DNA of 64,000 nt from Neoarius graeffei (GCF_027579695.1 NC_083577.1:58528241-58592240), one strand, 5' to 3'. Counted from the stretch's first letter, positions 34,801 through 44,860 are shown. Notes: generated by a model not told the origin, from the sequence alone. Translations and numbers: made by a program.

Positions 34801-37800
34801 CGTAACAGTTGTGACCTTGAACAAATCAGACATCCATCCATTATCTGTAGCCACTTATCCTGTGCAGGGTCGCGGGCAAGCTGGAGCCTATCCCAGCTGA
34901 CTATGGGCAAGAGGCGGGGTACACTCTGGACAAGTCGCCAGGTTATCACAGGGCTGACACATAGAGACAAACAATAATTCACACTCAGATTCACACCTAC
35001 GGTCAATTTAGAGCCACCAATTAGCCTAACCTGCATGTTTTTGGACTGTGGGGGAAACCGGAGCACCCGGAGGAAACCCACGCAGACACAACATGCAAAC
35101 TCTGCACAGAAAAGCCCCCGTCAGCCACTGGGCTCAAACCCAGAACCTTCTTGCTATGAGGCGACAGTGCTAACCACTACACCACCGTGCCGCCTTCAAC
35201 AAACCAGACATTCCTTATTTTACTTCATTTTTATTTACTTTATTTGCTCAAGGTAAACTCATAGAACAGCAACAGCAACATTTTGGGGAGTTAAATGATA
35301 AAATCATTCACTTCTTCAGTATGCTATCCCAAGCCTTCAAGATCTTTCTCCCAGCTCGCTCATCATCTGTCTGGACAAATTTTCTGGTGGTTTCTGTGCA
35401 TGTTCTTCCTGTGTGTTTATGGGTTCCCTCCATCGTCCCCAATCATGTGACCCTTGATTACTCCTCAGTGTGTGTGTGTGTATGCATGGTACCGTATGAT
35501 GGACTGACATCCCATGTAGGGTGTATTCTCACCTCACACCCGGTTCCCTGGATTCACCACAACCCTGACCAGGATAAAGTGGACATTAAAGATAAATAAA
35601 CGAATAACCAGCAATATATTGTATTTTAGGTGTTTTGTTTTCCGGAATCCATACTATCTCCATTTCTCAGAAAACATCACAGATTACAAGTGAGTTTGCC
35701 GTTTTGTAGTGCTGTCCGAATGTATAGTGAGAATTATTACACCCTATATAGTGAACTCATAGTATCCCACAATGCATCATGAAAAGTAGTGTACAACCGA
35801 TGGTCACTAACCAAACAATATATACCATTATGCATTGTGGTGGGGCGGCACGGTGGTGTAGTGGTTAGCGCTGTCGCCTCACAGCAAGAAGGTCTGGGTT
35901 CGAGCCCCGTGGCCGGTGAGGGCCTTTCTGTGCGGAGTTTGCATGTTCTCCCCGTGTCCGCATGGGTTTCCTCCGTGGGTTTCCCCCACAGTCCAAAGAC
36001 ATGCAGGTTAGGTTAACTGGTAACTCTAAATTGACCGTAGGTGTGAGTGTGAATGGTTGTCTGTGTCTATGTGTCAGCCCTGTGATGATCTGGTGACTTG
36101 TCCAGGGTGTACCCCGCCTTTCGCCCGTTGTCAGCTGGGATAGGCTCCAGCTTGCCTGCGACCCTGTAGAAGGATAAAGCGGCTAGAGATAATGAGATGA
36201 GATGAAAGATGCAGCAGACACAAAGTACTTTACATTTATTAATGTAGGAAATACGCTCAGTATGAAATGTACACTTGTGTTCAAAATAATAGCAGTCCAA
36301 CACGACTAACCAGATCAATCACTGTTTTTGGTGGAAATTATATTACTACATGGCAAATAATTTACCAGTAGGTGTAGTAGAGTCATAGAAAACCAACAGA
36401 CCCAACATTCATGATATGCATGCTCCTGAGTCTGTGTAATCGAATAATTAAGTGAAAGGGACCTGCTCAAAATAATAGCGGTGTGGAGTTTAATTAGTGA
36501 GGTCATTCATTCTGTGAAAAAACAGATGTCAGTCAGGTGGCCCTAATTTAAGGATGAAGCCAGCACATGTTGTACATCCATTTCTCTCTGAAAACCTGAG
36601 AAACATGGGTCGTTCCAGACATTGTTCAGAAGAACAGCGTGCTTTGATTAAAACGTTGATTGGAGAGGTAAAACGTATACTGTAAAGAAGTGCAGAAAAT
36701 GATTTACGATTTGCGTACAATACACGATTTGCGTGCACACAGCAACACCAATACACGGATACGCTCGGCTCCGCAGGCATCCTGCGCTCCAAATCACTCC
36801 GCCCTGAACAGCGAGTGCCCTCTGGAGGGTGCGCACTCCGGCCTTGCGCAGCTCACAGAGCGCGCGAGTGAAGTGCACAAGTTGTGATTCGGGACTGAGC
36901 CGCTGTGTGTGTGATCCCAGCGCATATCACTTACCACTTGCAAGTGGAAGGATGGCAAGCCTAAAGACAATCATAACTACACAATGGGCAGTATTTGCAT
37001 CAGTATTTGCAGTATTTTCATACTTTTATACTCTTTAATGAAAGGTGATACAAGGCGGAAGTCCGTGCCGTTTTTCAGCAGTCGCGTCACATGACCAACG
37101 CCAGCGAATCAGGAAGGTGGATGTCACAGTGACGTTGTCCAGTGACGACGCCAGCTAGAGCTCAGCACAGCGTATCCGCGTATCTCAATGTTTACACAGC
37201 ACCAGATCAGACACGATCTGGATTGAATACGTGGACCCTGGTGGATTCCCGTTTCCCGGCGTTTCCAGGTGGTTTAATGTAAACGGACAGTGCATCCGCG
37301 AAGAAAACGAGACAGATACGGTCTAATGTAAACTTGGCCTTAGAAGATGCCTGTGTGAAGCTAATCTATTGGCAAGAAGCTCCCGCAAAGTTCCACTGTT
37401 AAAAAAAAGATGTGCTGAAGAGGATACAATTTGCCAAAGAACACATCGACTGGCCTAAAGAGAAATGGAAAAACATTTTGTGGACTGATGAAAGTAAAAT
37501 TGTTCTTTTTGGGTCCAAGAGCCGCAGACAGTTTTTCAGACGACCCCCAAACACTGAATTCAAGCCACAGTACACTCTGAAGACAGTGAAGCATGGTGGT
37601 GCAAGCATCATGATATGGGGATGCTTCTCTTACTATGGTGTTGGGCCCATTTATCGCATACCAGGGATCATGGATCAGTTTGCATATATCTAAATACTTG
37701 AGGAGGTCATGTTGCCTTATGCTGAAGAGGAAATGCCCTTGAAATGGGTGTTTCAACAAGAAAACGACCCCAAACATACCAGTAAGCAAGCAGCATCAGG

Positions 37801-39798
37801 GTTCAAGACCAACAAAATGAAAGTTATGGAGTGGCCAGCCCAATCCCCGGACCTTAATCCGATAGAAAACTTGTGGGGTGACATCAAAAATGCTGTTTCT
37901 GAAGCAAAACCAAGAAATGCAGAGGAATTGTGGAATGTTGTCAAATCATCCTGGGCTAGAATACCTATTCACAGGTGCCAGAAGTTCTCAGAAACCGTGG
38001 TTATACAACTAAATATTAGTTTAGTGATTCACAGGAATACTAAATCCTTAAGATTTTTTCAGTTTATACAGTAAATATTTGGAGTTTGTAATGAAAAATG
38101 CAGACACTGCTATTTTTTTGAACAGCCCAATGTTCATTTTTCCCACGCGGACAACATGCAAACTCTACACAGAAAGGCCCTCGCCGGCCACGGGGCTCGA
38201 ACCCGGACCTTCTTGCTGTGAGGCGACAGCGCTCACTACACCACCGTGCCGCCCGTCTATAGTCCTCTATATAGTAATTCCCTATATAGTGAGTAGGGAG
38301 TAGTGAATGAATGAGTGATTTCGGACACAGGGACAAACTCACATTCACAACATCTGATCACTCACATCTGTTCTCAATCACAGCAATAGACAATTTACCG
38401 ACTGGGCAGTTGTCCACACGCTCACTTTGAAGTAAATGCTGCTCTATGTCAGTTTTACCAGTCGTTGCCAAGCTGTTCTTCCCCGTTTTATATCCTGTTT
38501 TTCCTATTATACTGTTTTTTTTTTTTTTTCAATTTTGCCTCTGATATAATGTTTGTGGATCGCCTGACCTTTTTTTTTTTTTTTTCCTGTTTTGACCATG
38601 ATTCCTGCATCTTCTTTTGGACCTGTTGACTAGTGCTACTTTTAATAAAAGCTTTAACTTGCATTCATCTACAGCCTGTCTCTTGATACAGTATTTACAA
38701 AATGCAGTTGATCTTGAAACTGAGTCTTCATAACTGAAATATATCATTTTGAGACAATGTGGTGTGTATTTTAGTCTGAGGAAATAAATCTTGGCTTAAA
38801 GATCTTTGTCTTCCATTCATATCTCTGATATACTATATATCAGGTATATATAGTATATATACCGTATATAATGATATACGGTGCATGCTTGTACAGTATG
38901 TGGGTGTTTGAGGGAATGGTTCTTGTTGTTGACCCGGTTTTACAGCAGTTTGTTCAAGGTCACAGCAGACAATGACGCAAATGACTGACAGCATGTAAAG
39001 TCAATATGTCTAGTAAGAGCTTGATTATGGAGATTTGCATTTGCAAACCTTCATGTTAAAGTTCAATGGTGACGATCCTTAAAAATGACTTAATGAATTT
39101 TTCACAGCAAAAGAGTGTGGAGGTGTGCATACGGACCAGGAGAAGATTTTTCAGTCACCAGGCTTTCCAGATGAGTATCCTGATGACCAAATCTGCTACT
39201 GGCATATTCGTGTGCGCTACGGCCAGAGGATTCGCCTGCAGTTTCTTGAATTTGATGTTGAGGATGAAGTAGGCTGCATCAGTGATTATCTGGAGATCTA
39301 TGACAGTTATGATGATGTCTTAGGTTTTGCTGGAAGGTATGATGGCAGTTATTTATATGTTTGTCTTGTGCACAAAATTCTACAAAGCTTGACCTGTGTG
39401 TTCTTTGTAGGTACTGTGGGGATGAACTACCTGAAGACTTTCTTAGCACAGGTACCTATTTTACCACATTATCACGTTTATTGTATTCCACCTTCCTCAG
39501 AATTATTGTCCTCATTTATGTTTAAAAATATATGTAAACCTTAACCTTAAACTATTTGTAGTATTTTATTTGAAAAGCTTGAATATTTCCCTGGCAAAAT
39601 CTTTACTTCAGGTGATGATGTCTGACTTGCTGCTACATGTCAGTGTGTCAGGAATATTTTCTTGCCTTCTCTCCAGGTAACGTTATGACGATAAAGTTCC
39701 TTACCGATTCATCTGTGTCTGCTGGAGGTTTCAGGCTACAGTACACTGCTATTGATTCTTCTCCGCCCTCTGACAATGATACAAGCACTTACACTTGA
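25864..39798 (+). CDS. tnfaip6: Tumor necrosis factor-inducible gene 6 protein (TSG-6), six exons
   Basis: Coding exons are 25864-25972, 27517-27654, 34019-34180, 39108-39336, 39411-39451 and 39677-39798. All have GT-AG introns, and the phases join to 801 bases: 266 residues plus stop (human is 277). Residues 1 to about 20 form a signal peptide ([13 protein letters not shown]), followed by [15 protein letters not shown]. The Link domain (about 32-130) starts [18 protein letters not shown], has four cysteines (AVC, HVC, ANC, VYC) and conserves hyaluronan-contact tyrosines (GRYQLTY, IIDYG, YCYN). The CUB domain (about 133-245) starts KECGG and has [20 protein letters not shown] and YCGDELP, including acidic calcium-site residues. 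The family is a secreted, inflammation-induced protein that binds hyaluronan and transfers heavy chains of inter-alpha-inhibitor. The start codon is chosen because it gives the signal peptide. Introns 2 and 3 are swollen by mobile elements. Confidence 0.96.
25973..27516 (+). other. tnfaip6 intron 1
   Basis: A/T-rich intron with long T and AT runs near 26080-26130. I recognise no mobile element or conserved block. The acceptor has a strong polypyrimidine tract (TTTTTTTTTTCTTTTTTTCT) before AG. Confidence 0.7.
27874..28284. mobile_element. MITE with TACACAGTAAAAA termini in tnfaip6 intron 2
   Basis: The inverted ends TACACAGTAAAAA and TTTTTTACTGTGTA bound 411 bp rich in GTGTAAAATTTACTC-type repeats. 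It has no coding capacity. Superfamily unresolved because the target duplication is unclear. Confidence 0.7.
28730..29410 (-). pseudogene. Non-LTR retrotransposon reverse transcriptase fragment
   Basis: On the minus strand, reverse transcriptase blocks appear in order: [15 protein letters not shown] near 29330, [12 protein letters not shown] near 29265, a degraded FAD.. active-site block near 29180 (FADK where FADD is expected), then [20 protein letters not shown] and LLRRNFWN near 28870. This is the jockey-type (L2/CR1/Rex1-like) order. Several stops are present, and a similar fragment lies at 44635. Confidence 0.75.
29604..30015 (-). repeat. 3' LTR of the Gypsy element
   Basis: This is the left LTR on the plus strand, closely similar to the right LTR with scattered substitutions. 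The sequence divergence between the two could date the insertion. Confidence 0.88.
30127..31831 (-). pseudogene. Gypsy pol remnant: reverse transcriptase, RNase H, chromodomain
   Basis: Reverse transcriptase is at 31831-31022, with the active-site block [11 protein letters not shown] and the upstream [10 protein letters not shown]. RNase H follows at 30886-30480 ([32 protein letters not shown]). The next recognisable part is a C-terminal chromodomain ([16 protein letters not shown] near 30170), preceded by the typical linker of chromoviral integrases. The whole integrase zinc and catalytic core between ADALSQ and this linker is absent. In-frame stops also separate the blocks. Confidence 0.85.
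31924..32917 (-). pseudogene. Gypsy gag remnant
   Basis: A minus-strand ATG at 32917 begins [20 protein letters not shown]. After a frame break the capsid-like part continues with [20 protein letters not shown] and a nucleocapsid zinc knuckle, [14 protein letters not shown] (CX2CX4HX4C). The frame is interrupted near 32700-32770, so no full Gag can be made. Confidence 0.8.
32933..33337 (-). repeat. 5' LTR of the Gypsy element
   Basis: This is the right LTR on the plus strand. The gag start codon follows about 15 bases inside it on the minus strand, leaving little room for a conventional leader. Confidence 0.88.
33338..34018 (+). other. tnfaip6 intron 2, downstream unique part
   Basis: No repeat was identified except a short TTA run near 33957-33978. 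It ends in the acceptor TTTTCTAAAG. Confidence 0.6.
34834..35197 (-). mobile_element. V-SINE, antisense, tnfaip6 intron 3
   Basis: It is flanked by AACAAATCAGACAT (34820-34833) and AACAAACCAGACAT (35198-35211), a 14-bp duplication with one mismatch. Confidence 0.92.
35370..35600 (+). mobile_element. Diverged V-SINE-related repeat
   Basis: GTGCATGTTCTTCCTGTGTG, GATGGACTGACATCCCATGT and CCAGGATAAAGTGGACATTAA lie in V-SINE order but are strongly diverged. It contains a TG microsatellite at 35466-35482. Confidence 0.55.
35843..36204 (+). mobile_element. V-SINE, full length
   Basis: Head, core and GATGAGATGA tail are present. A deletion removes the GGTGCTCC part of the core. Confidence 0.9.
36606..38010 (+). 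pseudogene. Tc1-like transposase, interrupted
   Basis: The start [20 protein letters not shown] is present at 36606, but the rest of the DNA-binding region is replaced by foreign sequence (about 36700-37340). Coding resumes with [19 protein letters not shown], shifts frame near 37412, then shows catalytic [24 protein letters not shown] and [15 protein letters not shown] at 37691-37693 adds another break, and the C-terminus is shortened. Confidence 0.85.
36700..37340. mobile_element. GC-rich insertion of unknown origin in Tc1-like element 4
   Basis: The insertion is CpG-rich, unlike its surroundings. It ends with CTAATGTAAACTTGGCCTTA, a terminus style seen in fish DNA transposons, but I cannot find a matching left inverted repeat. 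It contains a 28-codon frame at 36952-37038 ([20 protein letters not shown] plus VFSYFYTL) preceded by a purine at -3, which predicts one hydrophobic helix. The function is unknown and may be chance. Confidence 0.45.
38139..38254 (-). mobile_element. V-SINE fragment (head part), antisense
   Basis: Only the tRNA-like head and the first part of the core remain (CCCACGCGGAC to GTGCCGCCC). The tail is missing. Confidence 0.85.
38430..38700 (+). mobile_element. Possible retroelement 3'-end fragment
   Basis: CCTGTTTTGACCATGATTCC and TTTTGGACCTGTTGACTAG with TTTTAATAAAAGCTTTAACT resemble LTR or 3' ends of fish retroelements. No partner LTR or coding part was found, so the call is weak. Confidence 0.35.
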
Positions 39799-39966
39799 CC
39801 ACTTCTTAAACAGAAGTTCGTTTTTATCATTGAATTGTTTAGGTTCCATGTTTACACAGTTGTAATCCATCATTTAAGCGAATGTTAAACTCATTTTGTA
39901 CTTCATTTTACTTTTGTCTGTTATATCTTTATGCATTTTGTAAAAAGTAAAATAACAGGTGATCTG

Positions 39967-39972
39967 AATAAA
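39967..39972 (+). promoter_or_regulatory. tnfaip6 polyadenylation signal
   Basis: AATAAA lies 169 bases after the tnfaip6 stop in A/T-rich 3' UTR, a usual distance. Confidence 0.6.
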
Positions 39973-40280
39973 ATTATTGCAAGCATGTAACAAAGAATTA
40001 GCCGTTGGCCGAAAAAACACTTTTCTGCACCATTACTCTTGTTTCTAAACTGATTCAGAAATCCTGACACTGGACAAGCTCTTATGATGTGTTTAAAAAT
40101 ACCTTTTATATGTTTCTAAACTGGATTAACCTTATGCATTTGATACGTTTTGTGTTAAAGAGCTTTGTACTGAACTGGACTGCATTAAATTGAAATCTAT
40201 GTTTAACAGCATTTTGTGAACATGTTTCTGGAAATGCAAGAGTTGGGGTAATTTTCTGTATGTACATTTAAAACAATGAA

Positions 40281-40309
40281 GTCCATCCATCCATCCATCC
40301 ATCCATCCA
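40281..40309. repeat. (ATCC)n microsatellite
   Basis: Seven tandem TCCA units. Similar words end many V-SINE tails, so it may derive from a lost SINE end. Confidence 0.85.
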
Positions 40310-40370
40310 ATTAATTAAGCGCATATACAACTTAAATAGAAAGAAAGTGCATAAAAACACAGAACATGCA

Positions 40371-40748
40371 CTCATCTCATCTCATTATCTCTAGCCACTT
40401 TATCCTGTTCTACAGGGTCGCAGGCAAGCTGGAGCCTATCCCAGCTGACTACGGGCGAAAGGCGGGGTACACCCTGGACAAGTCGCCAGGTCATCACAGG
40501 GCCGACACATAGACACAGACAACCATTCACACTCACATTCACACCTATGGTCAATTTAGAGTCACCAGTTAACCTAACCTGCATGTCTTTGGACTGTGGG
40601 GGAAACCGGAGCACCCGGAGGAAACCCACGCGGACACGGGGAGAACATGCAAACTCCGCACAGAAAGGCCCTCGCCGGCCACGGGGCTCGAACCCAGACC
40701 TTCTTGCTGTGAGGCGACAGCGCTAACCACTACACCACCGTGCCGCCC
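40371..40748 (-). mobile_element. V-SINE, full length, antisense
   Basis: The flanks are CAGAACATGCA (40360-40370) and CAGAACATACA (40749-40759). It lies downstream of the tnfaip6 poly(A) signal. Confidence 0.92.
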
Positions 40749-40761
40749 CAGAACATACATG

Positions 40762-41520
40762 ACTGTGCAAAAGTCTTAGGTACATGCAAAGAAATGCTGT
40801 ACATCAAAGATGCCTTCAAAAATAATTAAATATTTTGACGTTTCAAAAAATACCATGAAGAGCAGTAAACAGTAATAAATGAAAGAAAGTCGACATTTGG
40901 CGTGATGACTCTTTGCTGAAAAAATTTGTCTGACGTACAGTGTGTGCAGTTTTATAAGGAAATGAACTGTAAGTTTTACTGAGTATCTTGTAGAAGCAGC
41001 CTCAGGTCTCCTGGAGACTTTGTCACACCTGCTTCTTATTTTTGCAGCAAAACACAACAGCCTTCATTCTATTGGGTTTTTTTTTTTTTTGGTCTGAAAA
41101 GTGGTCTTGGCAGCACGGTGGTGTAGTGGTTAGCGCTATCGCCTCACAGCAAGAAGGTCCGGGTTCGAGCCCCGTGGCCGGCGAGGACCCCTCTGTGCGG
41201 AGTTTGCATGTTCTCCCCGTGTCCGCGTGGGTTTCCTCCGGGTGCTCCGGTTTCCCCCACAGTTCAAAGACATGCAGGTTAGGTTAACTGGTGACTCTAA
41301 ATTGACTGTGAGTGTGAATGGTTGTCTATGTGTCAGCCCTGTGATGACCTGGTGACTTGTCCAGGGTGTACCTCGCCCGTAGTCAGCTGGGATAGGCTCC
41401 AGCTTGCCTGCGGCCCTGTAGAACAGGATAAAGCGGCTAGAGATAATGAAATGAAAAGTGGTCTTATACATAATATGCTAATTTCTTCAATACAAACATT
41501 TTGCTGTCACATTTAGTTTT
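40762..41520. mobile_element. Mariner/Tc1-like fragment with SINE insertion
   Basis: The left end GACTGTGCAAAAGTCTTAGG is typical of a fish Tc1/mariner-type terminus. The sequence continues on both sides of a V-SINE with no right terminus visible. It has no coding capacity. Confidence 0.5.
41109..41452 (+). mobile_element. V-SINE, slightly deleted
   Basis: The 13-bp duplication GAAAAGTGGTCTT flanks it (41096-41108, 41453-41465). Short deletions remove parts of the GTGAATGTGAGTG and CCCGCCTTTC blocks. Confidence 0.92.
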
Positions 41521-41749
41521 GTGCCAGAAAACTAATGTTTGGAAATCTAGAATGTTTTTGTACTCTTCTCGTATGTCAGCTGTAGTTGACTGTTTACTGC
41601 TGATTTGTTAGTGAACTCAGGAGAGCTATCCAGGGTGGATGTCGAGGACATAGAGCAGTTCCCATCCAACCATTCACACCCATGGGCAATTTAAACTGGA
41701 CTTGTTTGAAGATTCCAGTTGATTCTGATTCTATTTCTACTGATTTCAT

Positions 41750-42302
41750 GATCCATGAAAGGATAAATACCTGATACTCCCTATTAGTCAGACAGAACTG
41801 AGGAAGCCTTTCGGATGAGAGGTGAAACGTTTTCAAGAATCTTCAAACAAGTCCAGTTGCTCTCTTTTACCACCCACAGTTTACTATGACCTGGATGACT
41901 GAGAATCTTCACAGACATGTTTCTACGCACTTTCGGATGAGATCCCTTCGACTGGTGCGGGAGTATGAGAGGACTTCCAGAAAACTGGCAGACATTTTAG
42001 CCAGAGAGGATCGTTCTTTTTTGTCAACCTCGAACGGCCATCACTGAACAGAGTGGGGGTGTAAGACATCATTTATCAGCCACCTACTATGTAGCCATCA
42101 GAATTCTGATTCTGATTCTGATTCTATTATGATCCATGAGAGGATAAATACGTACCTGATACTCCCTATTAGTCAGACAGAACTCAGGAAGCCTTTCGGA
42201 TGAGAGGTGAAACGTTTTCAAGAATCTTCAAACAAATCCAGTTGCTCTCTTCTACCACCCACAGTTTACTATGACCTGGATGACTGAGAATCTTCACAGA
42301 CA
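41750..42302. repeat. Two direct repeats of about 170 bp bracketing 210 bp
   Basis: GATCCATGAAAGGATAAATA to ATCTTCACAGACAT (41750-41918) recurs with few changes at 42131-42303. The repeats contain GGATGAGAGGTGAAACGTTT, a word I associate with the terminal repeats of Penelope-like elements in fish, but no reverse transcriptase lies between them. The identity is tentative. Confidence 0.5.
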
Positions 42303-42303
42303 T

Positions 42304-42713
42304 TTTTCTGTGTGGAGTTTGCATGTTCTCCCCGTGTCCGCGTGGGTTTCCTCCGAGTGCTAGCGCTGTCGCCTCACAGCAAGAAGGTCCGGGTTCGAGC
42401 CCCATGGCCAGCGAGGGCCTTTCTGTGCAGAGTTTGCATGTTCTCCCCGTGTCCGCGTGGGTTTCCTCCGGGTGCTCCGGTTTCCCCCACAGTCCAAAGA
42501 CATGCAGGTTAGGTTAACTGGTGACTCTAAATTGACCGTAGGTGTGAATGTGAGTGTGAATGGTTGTCTGTGTCTATGTGCCAGCCCTGTGATGACCTGG
42601 CGACTTGTCCAGGGTGTACCCCGCCTTTCACCTGTAGTCAGCTGGGATAGGCTCCAGCTTGCCTGCGACCCTGTAGAACAGGATAAAGCGGCTAGAGATG
42701 ATGAGATGAGATG
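42304..42713 (+). mobile_element. V-SINE composite
   Basis: A 5'-truncated core fragment (42304-42360) is followed directly by a SINE lacking its first 25 or so bases but otherwise complete to the GATGAGATGAGATG tail. Confidence 0.85.
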
Positions 42714-43075
42714 TTTTAGTCTAGTGGCATGGTGATTTAGTGGTTAGCGCCGTCGCCTCACAGCAAGAAGGTCCGGGTTCGAGTCCTGTGACCGGCGAGG
42801 GCCTTTCTGTGTGGAGTTTGCATGTTGTGTCCGTGTGGGTTTCCCCCACAGTCCAAAGACATGCAGGTTAGGTTAACTGGTGGCTCTAAATTGACCGTAG
42901 GTGTGAATGTGAGTGTGAATGGTTGTCTGTGTCTATGTGTCAGCCCTGTGATGACCTGGTGACTTGTCCAGGGTGTACCCCGCCTTTCACCCATAGTCAG
43001 CTGGGATAGGCTCCAGCTTGCCTGCGACCCTGTAGAACAGGATAAAGCGGCTAGAGATGATGAGATGAGATGTTT
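42714..43075 (+). mobile_element. V-SINE, tandem unit 1
   Basis: It is preceded by TTTTAGTCTAG and shares private deletions with the next unit: the CTCCCC after GCATGTT and the CCTCCGGGTGCTCCGG block are missing in both. Confidence 0.88.
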
Positions 43076-43277
43076 TAGTCTAGCGGCACGGTGGCGTAGT
43101 GGTTAGCGCCATCGCCTCACAGCAAGAAGGTCCGGGTTCGAGTCCTGTGACCGGCGAGGGCCTTTCTGTGTGGAGTTTGCATGTTGTGTCCGTGTGAGTT
43201 TCCCCCACAGTCCAAAGACATGCAGGTTAGGTTAACTGGTGACTCTAAATTGACCGTAGGTGTGAATGGTTCTGTGT
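43076..43277 (+). mobile_element. V-SINE, tandem unit 2, 3'-truncated
   Basis: It starts with the same TTTTAGTCTAG junction, carries the same private deletions and stops within the GGTGTGAATGGTT region. Confidence 0.85.
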
Positions 43278-43369
43278 CTAAGATGTTCTGAAATTCTGTC
43301 AGAATTTATTCTGTGAACTCCAGAACACCAATGAACGGCTGGGTTTGCTCGTCTCTAATGAATAATGTA

Positions 43370-43603
43370 TAAGTGGGCGGGGATTCCGGCGGGTGAAAGG
43401 TGAAGCTGTTCAGCGCGCCTTGTTTGGCGCCAGCGTTTTCGCGGGACTGCTGAAGAAATAGCAAGACGGCGGCTTCCCAGTTTTTGACAGTCATTAATAG
43501 ACATATATTTTATATAAATAAGCCTCGTTTGTTTTGTTAGTATAAGCTTTCCGTCCATGTTAACGCCGCTTCTTGTTGGTTGTGTTCCTTTAATATCAGT
43601 GAG
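43370..43603 (+). promoter_or_regulatory. Candidate rif1 promoter and non-coding exon 1
   Basis: A locally GC-rich block contains two E2F-like sites, TTTGGCGCC (43423-43431) and TTTTCGCGGGA (43436-43446). A donor-like GAG/GTGAGA follows at 43603/43604. It is the only CpG-rich stretch upstream of the first rif1 coding exon. E2F control would suit a replication-timing gene; this is inference from motif and position. Confidence 0.45.
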
Positions 43604-44244
43604 GTGAGAGAACACTACTTTTCCCCCCTTGCTTCCTAGTTAGCTGCAGTGTGTTCTGGGCAGGGGGTTGGGTAAGTTAGCTAGCCATCATGCTCAGGGT
43701 AGGAAAGCTCAAGATCAAATCTAACGTCGAAATAATAATCATATAGATATAAAAACAGTCTTGTGGGCTTGCACTCGAGATAAATGTGATGTATCTAGCA
43801 GCAGGCTACCGTTTGGGGCTCATTCCGTGAGTGCAGATGTTATTAGCTGGGTGATATTAGCTGCCTCCACATTGTTTACACGGCGTGCTAAACTCGGATG
43901 AGGTCGCGAGATGTGTCGCAGATGTGAAACCAAACAATGGTGCGTTTGTAAATATGGAGACTATGTATAATTAGCTAAAATGTCTGTGGTTATGCAATCC
44001 ATTTCTAGTCAGTTTCTAGCCAGCCACTTAGCAGGGAGGAGGCAGAGGAGCTAGCTAGTTACCATCTCGGGTTGTGCTCATCATTACTCCATGCCCAGCA
44101 GTTTGCTTACACATGCAGCCTGGGATATTTGGCATTATTGCCACCTGTTAGCTGCCATGCAGCAGGCATTTAAAGAGGCTTAAAGTGTAGCTATATATGT
44201 GTAGTCAGAGAACACAATCAGTGATTTGGATCTCCCAGACACCA
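43604..44244 (+). other. Upstream region or intron 1 of rif1, no element seen
   Basis: No coding frame or repeat was recognised. It could be the first part of rif1 intron 1 if the candidate exon 1 is correct. Confidence 0.4.
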
Positions 44245-44556
44245 CACTCTAAAAAATAAAGGTGGTTCTTCAAATCTCTGGATGGTTCCATGGAGAGTCA
44301 AAACTCTGTGATGAACCGTTACATTATGCGAAAGGGTCTTCACATTGGAAATGGTTCTGCAGATCCTGGCATTCTCTTCTCTTACCATTTGCTGGTCAAT
44401 GCACATAGGTTATGTTTACACAAATCTGTCTTCACTGCTCAAACAAATGGTTCTTTAAAGAACTGTTGCATGAACGGTTCTTTGAAGCCCTGAAAAAGGT
44501 TCTTCTATGGCATCGCCCTGAAGAACCGGTACTGGCCCCGTTATTTTTTTAGAGTG
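44245..44556. mobile_element. MITE with CACTCTAAAAAATAA termini
   Basis: The ends CACTCTAAAAAATAAAGG and TTATTTTTTTAGAGTG are inverted around 312 bp. Internal GGTTCTT/AAGAACC words are repeated, as in common fish MITEs of this type. Confidence 0.75.
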
Positions 44557-44860
44557 CATATTGGTGATATTTCTAGATCTTAATTCTAAACTGAAGCACA
44601 TGGATCATCATAGCTTAGAGTTCATCATTACTCTACTCTTATGCTTTCTGAAAATCTAAAATGGTCTGAGCATGTTGCACACATTACATCTGGTGCTAAA
44701 CAAACCCTCGGTGTCGTCAGAAGGAATTTTAGAAATGTCTGTGCAACCTGTAAATCTAAACTTTATTGTAGTTTAATAAGACCGGAGATGGAATATGTAA
44801 ATTCTGCCTGGTATCCCTATCTTCAAAAAGACATCCGTCGTCTTGATATGATTCAACGTA

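Larger units (their letters stand above)
36271..38136 (+). mobile_element. Tc1-like element 4 (TGTTCAAAATAATAGCAG family)
   Basis: The left terminus TTGTGTTCAAAATAATAGCA is mirrored by ACTGCTATTTTTTTGAACA at the right. The transposase on the plus strand is interrupted by about 640 bp of unrelated GC-rich sequence. The right end abuts a truncated SINE. Confidence 0.85.
35711..38330. mobile_element. MITE with GTCCGAA/TTCGGAC ends, split by nested insertions
   Basis: GCTGTCCGAATGTATAGTGAG at the left and GAGTGATTTCGGACACAG at the right are inverted ends of one element. CCCTATATAGTGA blocks lie subterminally on both sides. A V-SINE, a Tc1 element and a SINE fragment now lie between the two halves. 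Similar hAT-type MITEs are common in fish; the exact ends are uncertain. Confidence 0.55.
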
